Assembly: GCF_009389715.1 (NCBI RefSeq) | Contig: NC_052397.1 | Span: 9,642,895-9,706,894 of the forward strand | Length of the DNA stretch: 64,000 bases | Reading direction: 5' to 3' | From: Phoenix dactylifera | Taxonomy: Eukaryota > Streptophyta > Magnoliopsida > Arecales > Arecaceae | Shown here: positions 11,814 to 22,499 of the stretch, one piece after another | How the letters are laid out: each line of letters opens with the position of its first letter | Numbering within the stretch: position 1 is the first letter of the stretch | Notes under the pieces: model-generated | What the model was told of the DNA's origin: nothing | Seen by the model: the letters and a program-made list of their open reading frames with translations, nothing else | The model's database searches: none | Program-made: the position numbers and the translations under genes

Positions 11814-14243
11814 CTAAGAGAATTGGGTTGCCTCCCAACAAGCGCTAAGTTTATTGTCTTCAGCCAGACATAGTGAGATAGTTTTTGCATCTCCTTCTAT
11901 GAGGTCATCTATTTTGTTTATCATAAAACACTCAATTTCCCTTGTGGGTTGGTCGGCCGCATTGAACACATTTAATTTTACCTTCATATTCCCAAATGAT
12001 ATGTTCATTACCCCTGTTCTACAATTGATGCATGCATTGGCTGTTGCTAAAAAGGGCCGCCCAAGGATCACGGGAATTTGTTTATTAGGATTAGGCTCAT
12101 GTTCCATATCAAGGACAATGAAATCTACTGGAAAATAGAATTTATCTACCTTGACAAGAACATCTTCAATTATCCCACGTGGTGTTTTTACAGATCGATC
12201 AGCCAATTGAAGGGATACCGAGGTTGGTTTTAACTCTCCTAAACCAAGTTTCTCATAAACTGAATAAGGTAAAAGGTTGACACTTGCCCCTAGATCTAAG
12301 AGTGCTCGATCAATGAAATTATTTCCTAAGACACAGGAGATCGTGGGAGCACCAGGATCTTTGAATTTTGGAGGGGTGTTGTATTGGAGAATAGAACTCA
12401 CTTGCTCAGTTAGGAAGACCTTCTTAGGCACATGTGTCCTAGATTTTCGCTTTTGTGTACAAAGGTCTTTGAGAAATTTGGCATAGGAGGGAACTTGTCT
12501 GATGGCATCAAGGAGTGGGAGGTTGATTTTAACTTGTTTGAAGACCTCCATCATCTCTTCTAATGAAGTTCCCTTTTTGCCAAATGGAGAGGGTGAAGTA
12601 AGAGCTTCAGGAAATGGGGCCTTTGGGATGTGAGTTTTGGCAGAAGATGGACTAGCCGAAGAAAAAGAAGAAGGTTTTAGATTTTCATTTGACACATTTC
12701 TATCCTCTTCTTCACCTTCCTTATTGTTGTCCTCCCCAATCTTATTGTCTATTATACGTCCACTCCTTAGGGTAGTCAAAGCATTGGCTTGTTCATGATG
12801 AATTGCATTTAGTTGATTTTCTTGAGCCATGTATTGTCCCCTAGGATTACTTAGTGGTTGGCTTGGAAGCTTTCCTTCCTCTCGCTTGTTCAGTGCATTA
12901 GCTAGTTGACCCATTTGGGATTCTAGCTTGGCGATTGATTGCGTATGAGAGTGCACTAATTGTGTAATGGTTTCCAAACCATGAAGGGCGTTCAACACTT
13001 TCTCCTCAAAGGCTGTGTTTCTTTGGGGTGGAGGAGGAGTGTGTTGAAATTGAGTCGAGGGACGGTAGGGATGAATATTTTGTGGGGTTTGAAAATTCTG
13101 AGGGTTTGGAAAGTTTTGGGAATAAGATTGGGCAGTATTCGAAGCTTGCTGCTTCCAAGAAAAGTTTGGATGATTTCGCCATCCCGGGTTATATGTATTG
13201 GAAAATGGGTCATTACCCGGTCTAGGTAGTGTTTGAGCAGCATTGATGTGTTCTTGCACGAGTTCGGGGAATTGGGGCGCTGAAGGGCACTCATGAATAG
13301 GGTGGGATGGGCTAGAACAAATAGTACACACTTGTGCTTGGGAAGAGTTCATGTAATGCCCACCTATCATCAGTTGGTCAATCTTATGGGACAATGCATC
13401 TACCTTGCTAGACAAGTCCATAGAATGACTTATTTCACAAATGGTCCCTTTTCTTTGAGAACTCGGGGGTGCTTGACGAGAACATGAAGCATGGTGGAGG
13501 GAGTTTTCATTTAGATTTTCAAATAATTTCCATGCTTCATGCTCATTTTGAAGCATGAATGTCCCCCCACATGCGGCATCAATCATCTGACGGTTTCGTT
13601 CAGTCAATCCGTCATAGAAGCATTGCACTAGCTGCCACTTAGGTATTTGATGATGAGGGCATTTACGGATTAGGTCCCTAAATCTCTCCCAAGTTTCATG
13701 AAATTCTTCTCCCTCAGTTTGGGAGAAGCTTGTAATGGCACGTCTAAACTGGTTCGTTCTTCCTATGGGAAAGTATTTTTTAAGAAATTCTTGTTGCATT
13801 TGATCCCAAGAACGAATTGAGTTAGCTTCTAAAGAATTCAGCCATTGTTTGGCTCTATCTTTAAGGGAGAAGGGGAATAACCTAAGTTTCAAGGCATCAT
13901 CAGTGAAGTTTTGAATCTTGACAGTGGTGCAAATCTCAAGGAATTCATCTAAATGTTTGTATGGGTCTTTATTGGTGAGCCCATAAAAAGATGGGAGCAT
14001 TTGGATCACACTAGACTTTATTTCATATTGTACAGCTGCTACCTCAGGTAATCGAATGCAAGATGGGGAAGTGTAAATGGTGGGAGTAAAGTATTCCCTC
14101 AGGAGTTTGGGTTGTTCTTCAGCCATCTTAAGAGGTGGGGATGATCCTAATATTTTGATCTTAGCTCGAATGTTCCTAAGGGTTCGTTCTATTTCAGGGT
14201 CAAAAGGTAATAGGTTTTGTACTCTAGAACGACTACCGTGCAT
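11814..14243 (-). CDS. gag-pro: Athila-type Gag-protease polyprotein (809 aa)
   Basis: The ORF encodes structural Gag fused to an aspartic protease and ends there. Residues about 85-215 form the retrotransposon gag domain, with DPYKHLDEFLEIC, LKDRAKQWLNSL and the Ty3-type FLKKYFP. A cysteine-rich CTICSSPSHPIHEC motif follows near residue 307. Residues 330-600 are low-complexity, proline and glutamine rich. The protease begins near residue 620 and carries ALLDLGASVNLLPYSVYEKL, with the active-site aspartate near residue 650 in the DLGA form usual for Athila. The frame ends soon after SLCLAEDNKL, where autonomous relatives run on into reverse transcriptase. It is intact, in keeping with the young LTRs. 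Confidence 0.88.
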   Translation of the reverse strand: MHGSRSRVQNLLPFDPEIERTLRNIRAKIKILGSSPPLKMAEEQPKLLREYFTPTIYTSPSCIRLPEVAAVQYEIKSSVIQMLPSFYGLTNKDPYKHLDEFLEICTTVKIQNFTDDALKLRLFPFSLKDRAKQWLNSLEANSIRSWDQMQQEFLKKYFPIGRTNQFRRAITSFSQTEGEEFHETWERFRDLIRKCPHHQIPKWQLVQCFYDGLTERNRQMIDAACGGTFMLQNEHEAWKLFENLNENSLHHASCSRQAPPSSQRKGTICEISHSMDLSSKVDALSHKIDQLMIGGHYMNSSQAQVCTICSSPSHPIHECPSAPQFPELVQEHINAAQTLPRPGNDPFSNTYNPGWRNHPNFSWKQQASNTAQSYSQNFPNPQNFQTPQNIHPYRPSTQFQHTPPPPQRNTAFEEKVLNALHGLETITQLVHSHTQSIAKLESQMGQLANALNKREEGKLPSQPLSNPRGQYMAQENQLNAIHHEQANALTTLRSGRIIDNKIGEDNNKEGEEEDRNVSNENLKPSSFSSASPSSAKTHIPKAPFPEALTSPSPFGKKGTSLEEMMEVFKQVKINLPLLDAIRQVPSYAKFLKDLCTQKRKSRTHVPKKVFLTEQVSSILQYNTPPKFKDPGAPTISCVLGNNFIDRALLDLGASVNLLPYSVYEKLGLGELKPTSVSLQLADRSVKTPRGIIEDVLVKVDKFYFPVDFIVLDMEHEPNPNKQIPVILGRPFLATANACINCRTGVMNISFGNMKVKLNVFNAADQPTREIECFMINKIDDLIEGDAKTISLCLAEDNKLSACWEATQFS

Positions 14244-15075
14244 ACACTAGTACTCGATCAATCAAGCATGCAATAAAAGAGAAAAGCATACCAATCCTAG
14301 TCTTTGTCCTAAAATCACTAGACAGCTCCTAACTGGTTTGAAGAGGGCACCTAAGCCTCCAATCCGGTCTAATGAACCGAGTTGACCAGGTAAGCTCCCA
14401 GGTAAGTGGAGGGGTCACGATGCGTTCGCAAAGGTCCCACTTAAAACCCACTTGCCTCGAACAGATGAACTGTCTCCCTTATAGGGACAAAGCTTGCCTA
14501 GACATCAACTAAGCCACAGAGCGAAATTGGTGCAACCTTCGGTGATCTTCGTCCTATTGAGCTCCAATGTCCCTAGGGGCCAACGTCTAATTGATTTTAA
14601 TTAAAGATGACACTATGTGAGATTGAGTTCACCTAAGTTGGGCAAGAGTCCGGTGATGAAATCCGGCTCTTATCTTGTTGGGGTGATTGCCCTTACTATG
14701 TGCAAATTGATTTGTGTATGTGTATCAAGCATGCATTCACAATTTTGCTATAATTAAAATCAAACAATCACCACAAAATTTCAAACCAATAATTAGTTTA
14801 AATAAGAAAAGTTTAGAGGTTACCAAAGGGAATTTCTCCAGTAATTTAATTTTTTTTTTTGCAAACCTCTACAGCATTTCTTTTCCGGCAGTTCTCCTTT
14901 TGATCATCCCAGATTTTTTTTCCTCGATTCCTGATCAAATAAAAAAATAAATAAAAATTAGTAAGGGAGAAAAAGGAGATAAGAAAAGTAACAATAATAG
15001 AAATTTTTTTTTAAGAATTTTTTTTTTAATTTTTAAATAATTTTTTTTTAATAAGAAAAATAACTATGCGAGCAA
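14244..15075 (-). other. Athila-like 5' leader
   Basis: Untranslated leader between the primer site and gag ATG. Nearly identical sequence is found at 59388-60225 in the second copy. No ORF is supported. Confidence 0.75.
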
Positions 15076-15093
15076 TCCCCGGCAACGGCGCCA
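15076..15093 (-). promoter_or_regulatory. Primer binding site, tRNA-Asp type
   Basis: TGGCGCCGTTGCCGGGGA on the minus strand is complementary to the 3' end of plant tRNA-Asp. Athila-lineage elements use this primer, which supports the lineage call and the minus orientation. Confidence 0.88.
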
Positions 15094-15098
15094 AAAAT

Positions 15099-17107
15099 TG
15101 ATCGGTTCTTTCAATTTTGAAAATAAACCACGCAATAGCACGTATCTTGTAGGATAGTGATTACGGGTGTCGGTCCACAGGGATTGGAGACAAGTTATTT
15201 TTCTTTTAAAAATAAATCAAAAAGAAGGATTTGATAACTTGATTTAACTTAATTAATCTATGAGTACGAATTGAAATTTTATCAAGGTAAATAGATCTAG
15301 GGTTTGGAATCCACCACATAGCATTGCATCAAGGATTGTGTTCTTAGTTTTTATCTTTTGGAGAGGCATGCAATTTTGGCTACAAGTCTTTTAAAATAAA
15401 AGCATAAAGAGTGTTAGGAAGATCCATCTTCGGTGTAGCATGAAGTGTCTACCTAAGTATGCTAATCTAGGATGCAGCACACTTCATCTTCCTAGGCATG
15501 GATCATCTTAGACTACTTTAGCAAACATGATTAGTAACTAGCATGCTCAAAATTCAAATATCATGAAGAAATATTTCATTGGAAATAAGAATTTAAACAG
15601 ACTCCAAAATAATAAAAAAAAAAGAAGTAAGAACTACAATTGCCCTGATACATTGCTAGGGCTTCATCCAGCCCTAGACTAGATGTTTAGCCGCGCATGG
15701 TTTCCGGACGACCTCCCATCTTCAAATGAAATTGAGCACCTCTCATTCTTCCCAAAATATCACAAACTCTTCTCTTTCCCCCCCTTTTTCTCTCTTTTTT
15801 TTATTTCTTTTTCTCTCTTTTCTCTCGGCTGGTGGCTTCTTTTCTTCACCGAAACAGGGGAGACCCCTGTTTCTTTCTTCTCAACCGAGCTCTCCCCCCT
15901 TCCTCCCTCTTCTTCATCTTGCTCTTATAGATCGCCGAAGGCCGGTGATGGATCCCCAGCGAGGAGGAGGGCGTGATGCTGGGAATGATCTCGGCGGGGG
16001 CTTGATTTCTGTTGCACGAGAGATCGCTGGAGAAGGGCGTGATCGTTGGACGCGGCTGGAACGGACTGATGGCGGAGGAGCTGGATCGTTGATTGCAGCC
16101 GGCTGGGATCGCGGAGACTGGGATGGGATCCGGATGCGCCACGGGCGGAGGAGGAGGCGGAGACGCTGGGATTTCGACGCGGCTTGGGTCGCTGATCTTG
16201 GAGGAGAAGACGCCGCACGCGGTTGATGGCGGAGGACCCGGGGACGACGACGACGTTGGGGCGTTCGGCTGGGACGAGCTCCTTTGATCGCGCGGGGGAG
16301 GATTGCATCGCGGGAGAGGAGGAAGAGGCGCCGCGGGATCCACGGGAAGACGCAGTGGTTGTGAGCGAGGCGGGATCACGGGAAGGTTTGGCAGCGGGAG
16401 AAGAAGATAAACAGTGGAATCTATATATATATATTTTATTTATTTATTTATTTATTTATGTTTTTATTTATTTATATTTTTATATATATATTTTTTGTGC
16501 ACTGTTCATATGAACAGTGTTTCCAGTAATTCTTCCCGAAATTATTTTTATTTATTTTATTATTTTATTATTATTATTTATTATTATTATTTTTTTATTT
16601 TTTTTATTTTAAAATTATAAATTTTATATGAAGGCACGCAAGGCATTGGTTGGGAATTGACTTTGGGTTTGAGGTGGGTCATGATTGTTGATTTGCTTGA
16701 ATTTGTTCTCGAGCCCAATGACATTTAATTTTACCATACCGCTTCAGATTGAACTCAACCAGATCAGACTGTGACTTAATAAAAAAATCAAATATTTTTC
16801 CATATAATTATAACTTTCAATCTAACCAGGACCAAAGCCCATTGAATTATACCCTTAGCTTGATTGCAACTCCATCGGGTTAATAATTCGGGTCAACACA
16901 ATCTCCTCCTTATATGTTTTTATGAAAGATCTCAACCAGAAGAGAGACAATTCAGAGTCTGTTTTAAGAAAAGTATTATTTACCTCATAATTTAAATTTA
17001 TTTCATTGTTTATTCAATTTCATGGTAAAACAAGTAGTTATCCGTTTAAGAACATTGATAAGTGCTGGAAAAAGAATATTAAATTATAGATTAATCAGCA
17101 CTTATCA
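15099..17107 (-). repeat. 5' LTR of the Athila-like element
   Basis: Same structure as the left copy, about 99.8% identical apart from short indels. The 20-bp palindrome is at 16500-16519. In the element's orientation the primer site follows this LTR after a 5-base spacer. Confidence 0.93.
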
Positions 17108-17112
17108 ATCAT

Positions 17113-17434
17113 CGATGCCATCCCCAGCCATTCTATCCTCAACATCTCCACCATTGTCACAGTTAGCATCATTTGAAACACAAGATTGATGCACGTGAAC
17201 AGATTCTCCATGTTGCACCCAAGTCTTGTAAGAAGGCGAGATTCCTTTCAACATCAAATGAATCTTGACAACTTGAATGTTTTGTTTTTTGTCATTCATG
17301 CACTCGACACAAGGACACCAAATATCATTTGCTGAGCCTAAATTTGCCACCGCAAATTCAATAAAGGACTTCACCCCTTCTCTATACTCTTTACTCTTCA
17401 TTCTATTTTTTATTGTCATCCAACTCTTGTCCAT
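17113..17434 (-). pseudogene. TnpD/TNP2-like transposase, N-terminal exon
   Basis: The exon begins MDKSWMTIKNRMKSKEY and continues with VKSFIEFAVANLG, IWCPCVEC and SPSYKTWVQHGE. This is the transposase-associated domain (PF13963-type) that starts CACTA TnpD proteins. It is cut by the right LTR of the Athila-like element and continues at 8364 downward. The start codon is clear from the family's typical MDKSWM start. Confidence 0.85.
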
Positions 17435-17526
17435 TTTGACTGACCTACAAAGTACTTTATCAAGTTAGATTAATTAGTTTATAGATTTATTTTTGTATCC
17501 TGCAAAAAAAAGTTGTAGCAGAAAAC

Positions 17527-18010
17527 CAGGGACGGCCCAATGCATTTGGGGGCCTAAGACAAATTCAGTGAATGAGGCCTTTTTTTTTATATTATTATAA
17601 TAATAATAAATTTTAATAAGTATAAAATAGTTAAAAAATGATATGAAAATAGATAGCTGTCAAGTATACTATTTCAACAAAGATGCATGAATCTAACAAA
17701 GATAGACAGGAAGCCTCTTCAGTTTAATATAATCCTTGAATAGAAGCATGGAAAAATAATTAATTTAAAAGAAGTCTCATCCCACCATCTCCCATCTCCC
17801 ATCTCCCATCTTCCTTTCGATACCCAAGCTACATCACAGCACGGCAACCATTCAACCCAAACAGAAAGGAGAAGAAACAATTAAAAGAATCTCCACCCTC
17901 TAGGAAGTCCATCTCTAATCCCCCTATCTTTCTTCCCGATGGCCCAGCTGGATCAGGAGTAACGTGAGGGAAGGAAAACCAAGACCAAAACCAAAAAAGT
18001 GTCGGTCACC
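17527..18010. mobile_element. Truncated non-autonomous hAT (Tip100-like) relative
   Basis: CAGGGACGGCCCAATGCATT at the left resembles the left end of the complete element at 51267-52211. The two share several blocks, including TTTGGGGGCCTAAGAC and AGAATCTCCACCCTC through GGATCAGGAGTAA. The right end is absent here; beyond about 18000 the shared leader is replaced by short local duplications and then GC-rich sequence. Confidence 0.65.
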
Positions 18011-18760
18011 ACCCTCTAAGAATCTCCACCCTCTAAGAAGTCCATCTCTAATCCCCCTATCTTTCTTCCCGATGGTTCATCTCTAATCCCCCTATCTTTC
18101 TTCTCTCCACCCAAAACAAAACTACTGTCCCCAAATCCCTCCTCGCTCTCTCTCCCTGCCGGCCCAAGAAAAGGCCTTCGCCCCAAATCCCCTTCGCCTC
18201 CTCGCTCTCTCTCCATGCCGGCCTGACCGGAATGGACCTGGCGAAGCCCTGTGGTGGCTGCGGCTGCGGCGACGGCGACGGCGGCGAAGGAGGAGAAGCC
18301 CTGCGGTGGCTGCGGTGGAGAAGCCTTACGGCGGCTGCGGCGGCGGCGAAGGAGGCGGCGAAGAAGGAGAAGCTCTCCGCGGTGGCTGCGGTGGCGGCGA
18401 AGGAGGAGAAGCCCTCCCGCCTCGCCTCCAAATCTCCCGACAACCCGGCCCCGACGACCCCCACCTCTTCGCGGTGGCTGCGGCGGCGGCGAAGGAGGAG
18501 AAGCCCTCCTGGGTTTCTTCTTCTCCCGCCTCGCCTCCAAATCTCCCAACAACCCCCGACGACCACCACCTCTCCCTCTCCCTCTCCCTCTCCCTCTCCC
18601 TCCCGGCCTCTGCTAAATCAAATAACGGAGGACCCCCACCTCTCCCTCTCCCTTCCGGCCTCTGCTAAATCAAATAACGGAGGACACATACATTGGACGC
18701 CGACGCCGAAGAGCTGAGCGAACGGGTGAACGGGCGAGGGCGACGGGTGAAGGCAAAGCA
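18011..18760. other. GC-rich low-complexity block inside CACTA
   Basis: Degenerate GGCGGCGAAGGAGGAGAAGC-type tandem repeats and a directly repeated segment (CCTCTGCTAAATCAAATAAC at about 18606 and 18660) dominate. Every frame is open for 100 codons or more, which is a composition effect; I do not call a gene. Confidence 0.6.
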
Positions 18761-18859
18761 TTAAAGCAGAATATACCAAAAAAAAAAAAAAGAGTTAAAG
18801 TAGAATAGAGTAATAGGGAATTAGGGTTTGTTTGGTTTCTCACACGTCCCCTACATGCA

Positions 18860-19077
18860 TACTTTTTTCGACTAAATTTTTTTTAGTCGCTGGAGATGAA
18901 CCTTTAGGGATCAAAATTTAGTCGCCAAAAATTTAACTTGGTTTTGATTTTTCGCGACCAAATATACATTTAGTCGGTGTAGGACAATCATTCAGTAACT
19001 AACAAGGATGTTGGTCGCAAATAGCTTTATTTGCAGCGGCCACTATTCATTTAGTCGCCGAAAGTGGTCGCTGAAAG
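18860..19077. repeat. CACTA subterminal repeats, right end
   Basis: TTTAGTCGCTGG, TTTAGTCGCCAAA, TTCGCGACCAAAT, TTAGTCGGTG, TTGGTCGCAA and TTAGTCGCCGAAA recur over about 220 bp, matching the left subterminal family. They abut the right terminal repeat. Confidence 0.7.
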
Positions 19078-19094
19078 TGTATTTTCTTGTAGTG

Positions 19095-19967
19095 GTCTAT
19101 CAGTCATGTTTTCTTTGGATGCCCTCATGTAGTTTAGATTTGGGATTGTGTTATGGCTTCACCGCAGGTTGTGACCTCAGCTAAGGACTTCCTATGCCAG
19201 TTGAAAGAGTCCCGGCGAAGGCTCAGTATTGTGGAGTGGGGTATCAGATGCACCAACTTGGCCTATCACATATGGCTGAACAGAAATGCCCATATCTTCA
19301 AGGATAGAAGAGTGCACCCAAAGACAGTGGTGGATAGAATTTTACTTCATGCAGTGAAGGCCACTAGTATTACTGTTGTGGCTTTACCTGGGTCAGTCAG
19401 GGATATCTAGAGTTCCCAATTAGCTTGTATAGCGACCAGGACTGTTCTTATCTTTTGGGAGTCCCCATCCGCTGTCTTTCTTAAGGTAAACTTTGACGAC
19501 AGTATTTCTGAGGATGGACACAGAGGAGGAGCGAGCCTTGTGATTAGAGATCATAACTCCATATTTGTTGCAGCCGAGGGTCATTATATCTTTGATGAGT
19601 CTGTCTTCAGTGCAGAACCGAGAGCTGCATGGAAGGACATCATCCATGCCAGGTTAGTTTTGAGTACGGAAATATCTACCTTAAACGTGATTCGGCTACA
19701 GTGATCGACTGAATTCAAGACCAGCATAACTATGTTGACCGGCACCCATTGCTTCGGAATATGTGCAGGCTCATGGGAGGGTTTGTTTCTTTCTAGGCCA
19801 TTTATATTTATTCAAAGGCGAGCAATGTTGATAATTGGATTGCTTTCTATGCTGTGCATCATTTAAAAGAGTTTCTTTGGAAGATATTAGCATTTTTTTT
19901 TTCTCTATGTCAACTTTTATTTATTTTTTCTGATGGTATTCATGCACTTTGGTGGGAGTCATCGTTG
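19095..19967 (+). pseudogene. LINE ORF2, end of zinc-binding domain and RNase H domain
   Basis: The sequence resumes the zf-RVT domain with SHVFFGCPHVV, then WGIRCTNLAYHIWLNRNAHI. After a stop near 19408, an RNase H (RVT_3) domain follows with LKVNFDDSI, GGASLVIRDHNSIFVAAEGH and AEPRAAW, then the frame breaks. The degraded AIYIYSKASNVDNWIAFYAV tail is the usual end of such RNase H domains. The element ends near an AT dinucleotide run. Together with 1-257 this is the outermost host of the CACTA insertion. Confidence 0.78.
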
Positions 19968-19992
19968 TATATATATATATATATATATATAA
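19968..19992. repeat. (TA)n microsatellite
   Basis: About twelve TA units directly after the LINE remnant; it may derive from the LINE 3' tail. Confidence 0.85.
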
Positions 19993-20229
19993 ACTAGTTG
20001 TAATGCAAGCTTATCCCATGATACTGAAGTGATGGATAGTTTAGAGCACGCCGCACGGCGAACCGAGGGTATAGGATCTCGTGATCTTCGTGTTCCTCGC
20101 CTTCTTGGAAAGTCGCTGATCATGAGAAACGTGTCCAAAACGAAAGATGGAGTACCTTGAGCGCGGCCAACCGCGCCCAAGAATAAATTTATGATGACCA
20201 TTGACCGCTCGGCGTTCCCTGCGTGCCCC

Positions 20230-20235
20230 TATAAG
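20230..20235 (+). promoter_or_regulatory. TATA box of the HAD phosphatase gene
   Basis: CCCCTATAAGTTC lies about 100 bases before the start codon, with pyrimidine-rich sequence 30 bases downstream suited to a transcription start. Only about 240 bp separate it from the LINE remnant. Confidence 0.55.
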
Positions 20236-20332
20236 TTCAGCAGCTCTCCTTCACGTCCTCCCTCTCTCCCTCTTCCCCTCTTTTCACGAGACTAGCTTGG
20301 CCTCCCAAGTTCTCTTCCTCGGCTTCGCTGGC

Positions 20333-22301
20333 ATGATGGAGTTTGGTGGCCTGAGATCATCCTTCGACTGCCTTCTCATCGGTAAATTTCCATTCTTTCT
20401 CCTCTTCGTACATCATAGAATTCTTCAAAGTACGAGGAATATCCTAATATTTCATCTCAAATTAATTACTCGCAGATCTCGACGACACCTTGTACTCATC
20501 CTCCCTCGGCATTGCACAGGCTTGCAAGCGAAACATCGAAGGTACGCAGAGCCCATCAGCACAAAAACTCTCAAAATCACCTATTACTAAATAATCTACA
20601 ATATATTTTTTTCAGAGTTTTTGGCTGCAAAATGCGGGGTCTCAGCAGAGAAAGCCTGCTCCCTCCGCGTTGAGCTCTTCCGCTCCTACGGCAGCTCCCT
20701 CGCTGGCCTCATTGTAATCATTCTTCTTCTTGTAATAACAAGTTTACTTATTTAAATTATCTTAGAGAGATTAACTTGTCAATTTTAATGTAATTTTTCA
20801 GGCCCTCGGATACGATGTACACCCCGACGAGTATCACAGGTCCAAAAATAATCCCAGAATTTCAAACAAAATTACAAAGTAAAGTCCAAAATTTTGTTCT
20901 AATTTTTTCCTCTCTGCTTGCAGTTTCGTGCACGGGTTGTTGCCGTATGAGCGTATCTCACCTGATCCGCAGCTTCGTGAGCTCCTACTCAGCATTCCCC
21001 AGGCCAAAATCGTACGAATCCGTGTATCAGTTCAATTCGTTACTTGTCCTCCAATTCTAAATAAAAACATATTAAAGTTCTGGATTATTTGTTGCCTTGT
21101 TGGTAATATATTTCAGATGTTTACCAACTCGGATAGGAAGCATGTGAAGAGGGTCCTGGAGGGGCTGGGAATTGAGGAGGAATGCTTTGACCGAATCGTG
21201 TGCTTCGAGACTCTCAATCCCCACCTCTTTGATACGAAGGAAGAGTCCTCCACTCTGCCTCGGCCGCCGGCGACGCCGGAGGTGATCCTTAAGCCATCCA
21301 TCACCGCCGTGGAGACCGCCGTCCGTCTTGCCGGTTTCGATCCTCGCCGCGCTGTATGATCCCCAAATGCAAGCGAAAGTTTAAGCTATTTTTCGTGTTA
21401 TTTTAGTTTATTGTTTATTACTGTTGTTGCTGTTCTCTTTCAGCTATTTCTGGATGATAGCGAGAGGAACATCGCTGCAGGGAAAGCTGTGGGTCTTCGC
21501 ACCGCGCTGGTAATCAATCAACCGCCGCCTGTTTACATTCTGTTGCCAGCTTCCATGTTCGTGATTTTTGATAAGATCATGTTATTGCTTAAATACTATT
21601 TATTTAATAAATACTATTTTTCAATATTTTTTCAAGAAATAATTGATTGAAAATTTTGAATTTTGGAAATATAATGACTATTATCAAATAATAATTATTA
21701 TAAAATATTTGCCACTTTTGAGAAATATGGTGGAAGCTCCCTAATCTCCAATCATGCAATACTGAATACATCAATTCCACTGTTTTTTTCTTTCTATAAA
21801 AATTTCCATTGTCTTTGTTTGCATTCTCTTGTTGAATTTTAGGATTCGTAGCAGATCTATGATGGTAATTTTAATACTGCAGCAAATTAACAGCCGACTA
21901 GCAAAATAGATTCGAAACATATTTCTCATTTGTTTTCTGGTAATTCAGAGTTTTTCTAATTTTTTCTAACAAGTTTTCTCCACTGTTTCCAAGTGTCCTA
22001 ATTGCGTGCGGTTTAGGTGCGAACGTATAACAACGCAAGATTGGACATAAAGGAATTCTTTTCAGCTCTGCTATATATTTCCTCAGAGTGCTTTTCTTTA
22101 ATGGACTTTCCTGTTTTGAAGGTTGGGAAGAGAGTGAAGACCAAGGCAGCGGATTACTCGCTGGAGAGCATCATGAACTTGAGCCAAGCAATACCAGAAA
22201 TATGGGGGGAGAAGGAGAAGAAGAAAGGAACTCTGGATGACGGGTTGGCTGTGAGGTCTGAATTGGATTCCGTGAGATCAACCACCCCAATCGAGGCTTA
22301 A
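20333..22301 (+). CDS. HAD-superfamily phosphatase, SDT1/pyrimidine 5'-nucleotidase-like (273 aa)
   Basis: A soluble haloacid-dehalogenase-type phosphatase. Eight exons with GT-AG introns: 20333-20381, 20476-20541, 20616-20713, 20802-20839, 20924-21011, 21117-21353, 21444-21509 and 22122-22301; phases agree and the product is 273 residues. Motif I is DLDDT (nucleophile D17, D19), motif II FTNSD (T116, S118), motif III lysine K172 in VILKPS, motif IV LFLDDS (D196, D197). The cap region contains GYDVHPDEYHSFVHG and YERI, typical of the yeast SDT1/Ssm1 group, whose yeast member is a pyrimidine 5'-nucleotidase; the plant substrate is not shown by sequence. The start is an ATGATG doublet, so residue 1 or 2 may be used. 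No domain is missing and it appears functional. Confidence 0.93.
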
Positions 22302-22435
22302 TCACCATCACATCAACATCAAGTCAGGCAAACCAAAGTGGGGTTGGGTCCCCATCTCCTTCACTGCCTTGTCGTTGCCTTGTACGCACATATTCCGCTT
22401 TATTGCTTTGTTGGCCTGTACATTTGTCTAGTTTC

Positions 22436-22441
22436 AATAAA
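22436..22441 (+). terminator. Polyadenylation signal of the HAD gene
   Basis: AATAAA stands 135 bases after the stop codon in T-rich sequence; a second weaker AAATAAATAAA follows at about 22467. Confidence 0.6.
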
Positions 22442-22499
22442 GTTAAGTGCATGACTTCTCAAAGGAAATAAATAAAGCCAAGCATATCTGTAAGTTTGT

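Larger units (their letters stand above)
8370..17107 (-). mobile_element. Athila-like Ty3-gypsy retrotransposon, gag-protease only
   Basis: Two LTRs of 2007 bp (8370-10376) and 2009 bp (15099-17107), starting TGATCGG and ending TTATCA on the plus strand, flank a 4.7-kb interior. The target duplication ATCAT is perfect (8365-8369 and 17108-17112). The element reads on the minus strand: 5' LTR on the right, primer site at 15076-15093, one gag-pro ORF, polypurine tract at 10377, then the left LTR. I count 4 substitutions between the LTRs plus a few indels in homopolymers and TA/TTTA runs, so it is very recent. Reverse transcriptase, RNase H and integrase are absent, so it must depend on enzymes from another element. 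It interrupts the CACTA TnpD gene. Confidence 0.93.
258..19094 (-). mobile_element. CACTA (En/Spm) DNA transposon, nested insertions included
   Basis: Perfect 17-bp terminal inverted repeats CACTACAAGAAAATACA stand at 258-274 and, inverted, at 19078-19094. Flanking trinucleotides are ATC (255-257) and GTC (19095-19097), a 3-bp target duplication with one mismatch. Removing the element rejoins the LINE zinc-binding domain in frame, which fixes both ends independently. Both element genes, TnpD-like and TnpA-like, are on the minus strand and contain stops and frameshifts, so this copy is not autonomous. Without the Athila-like insertion (8370-17107) and the Tourist-like element (2531-4064) it would be about 8.5 kb, a usual size for an En/Spm element with two genes. 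Confidence 0.92.

Noticed and set aside
18057..18717. Glycine, serine and proline rich frames of up to 178 codons
   Set aside because: Degenerate GGCGGC-type repeats open every frame on both strands; no domain or splice context.
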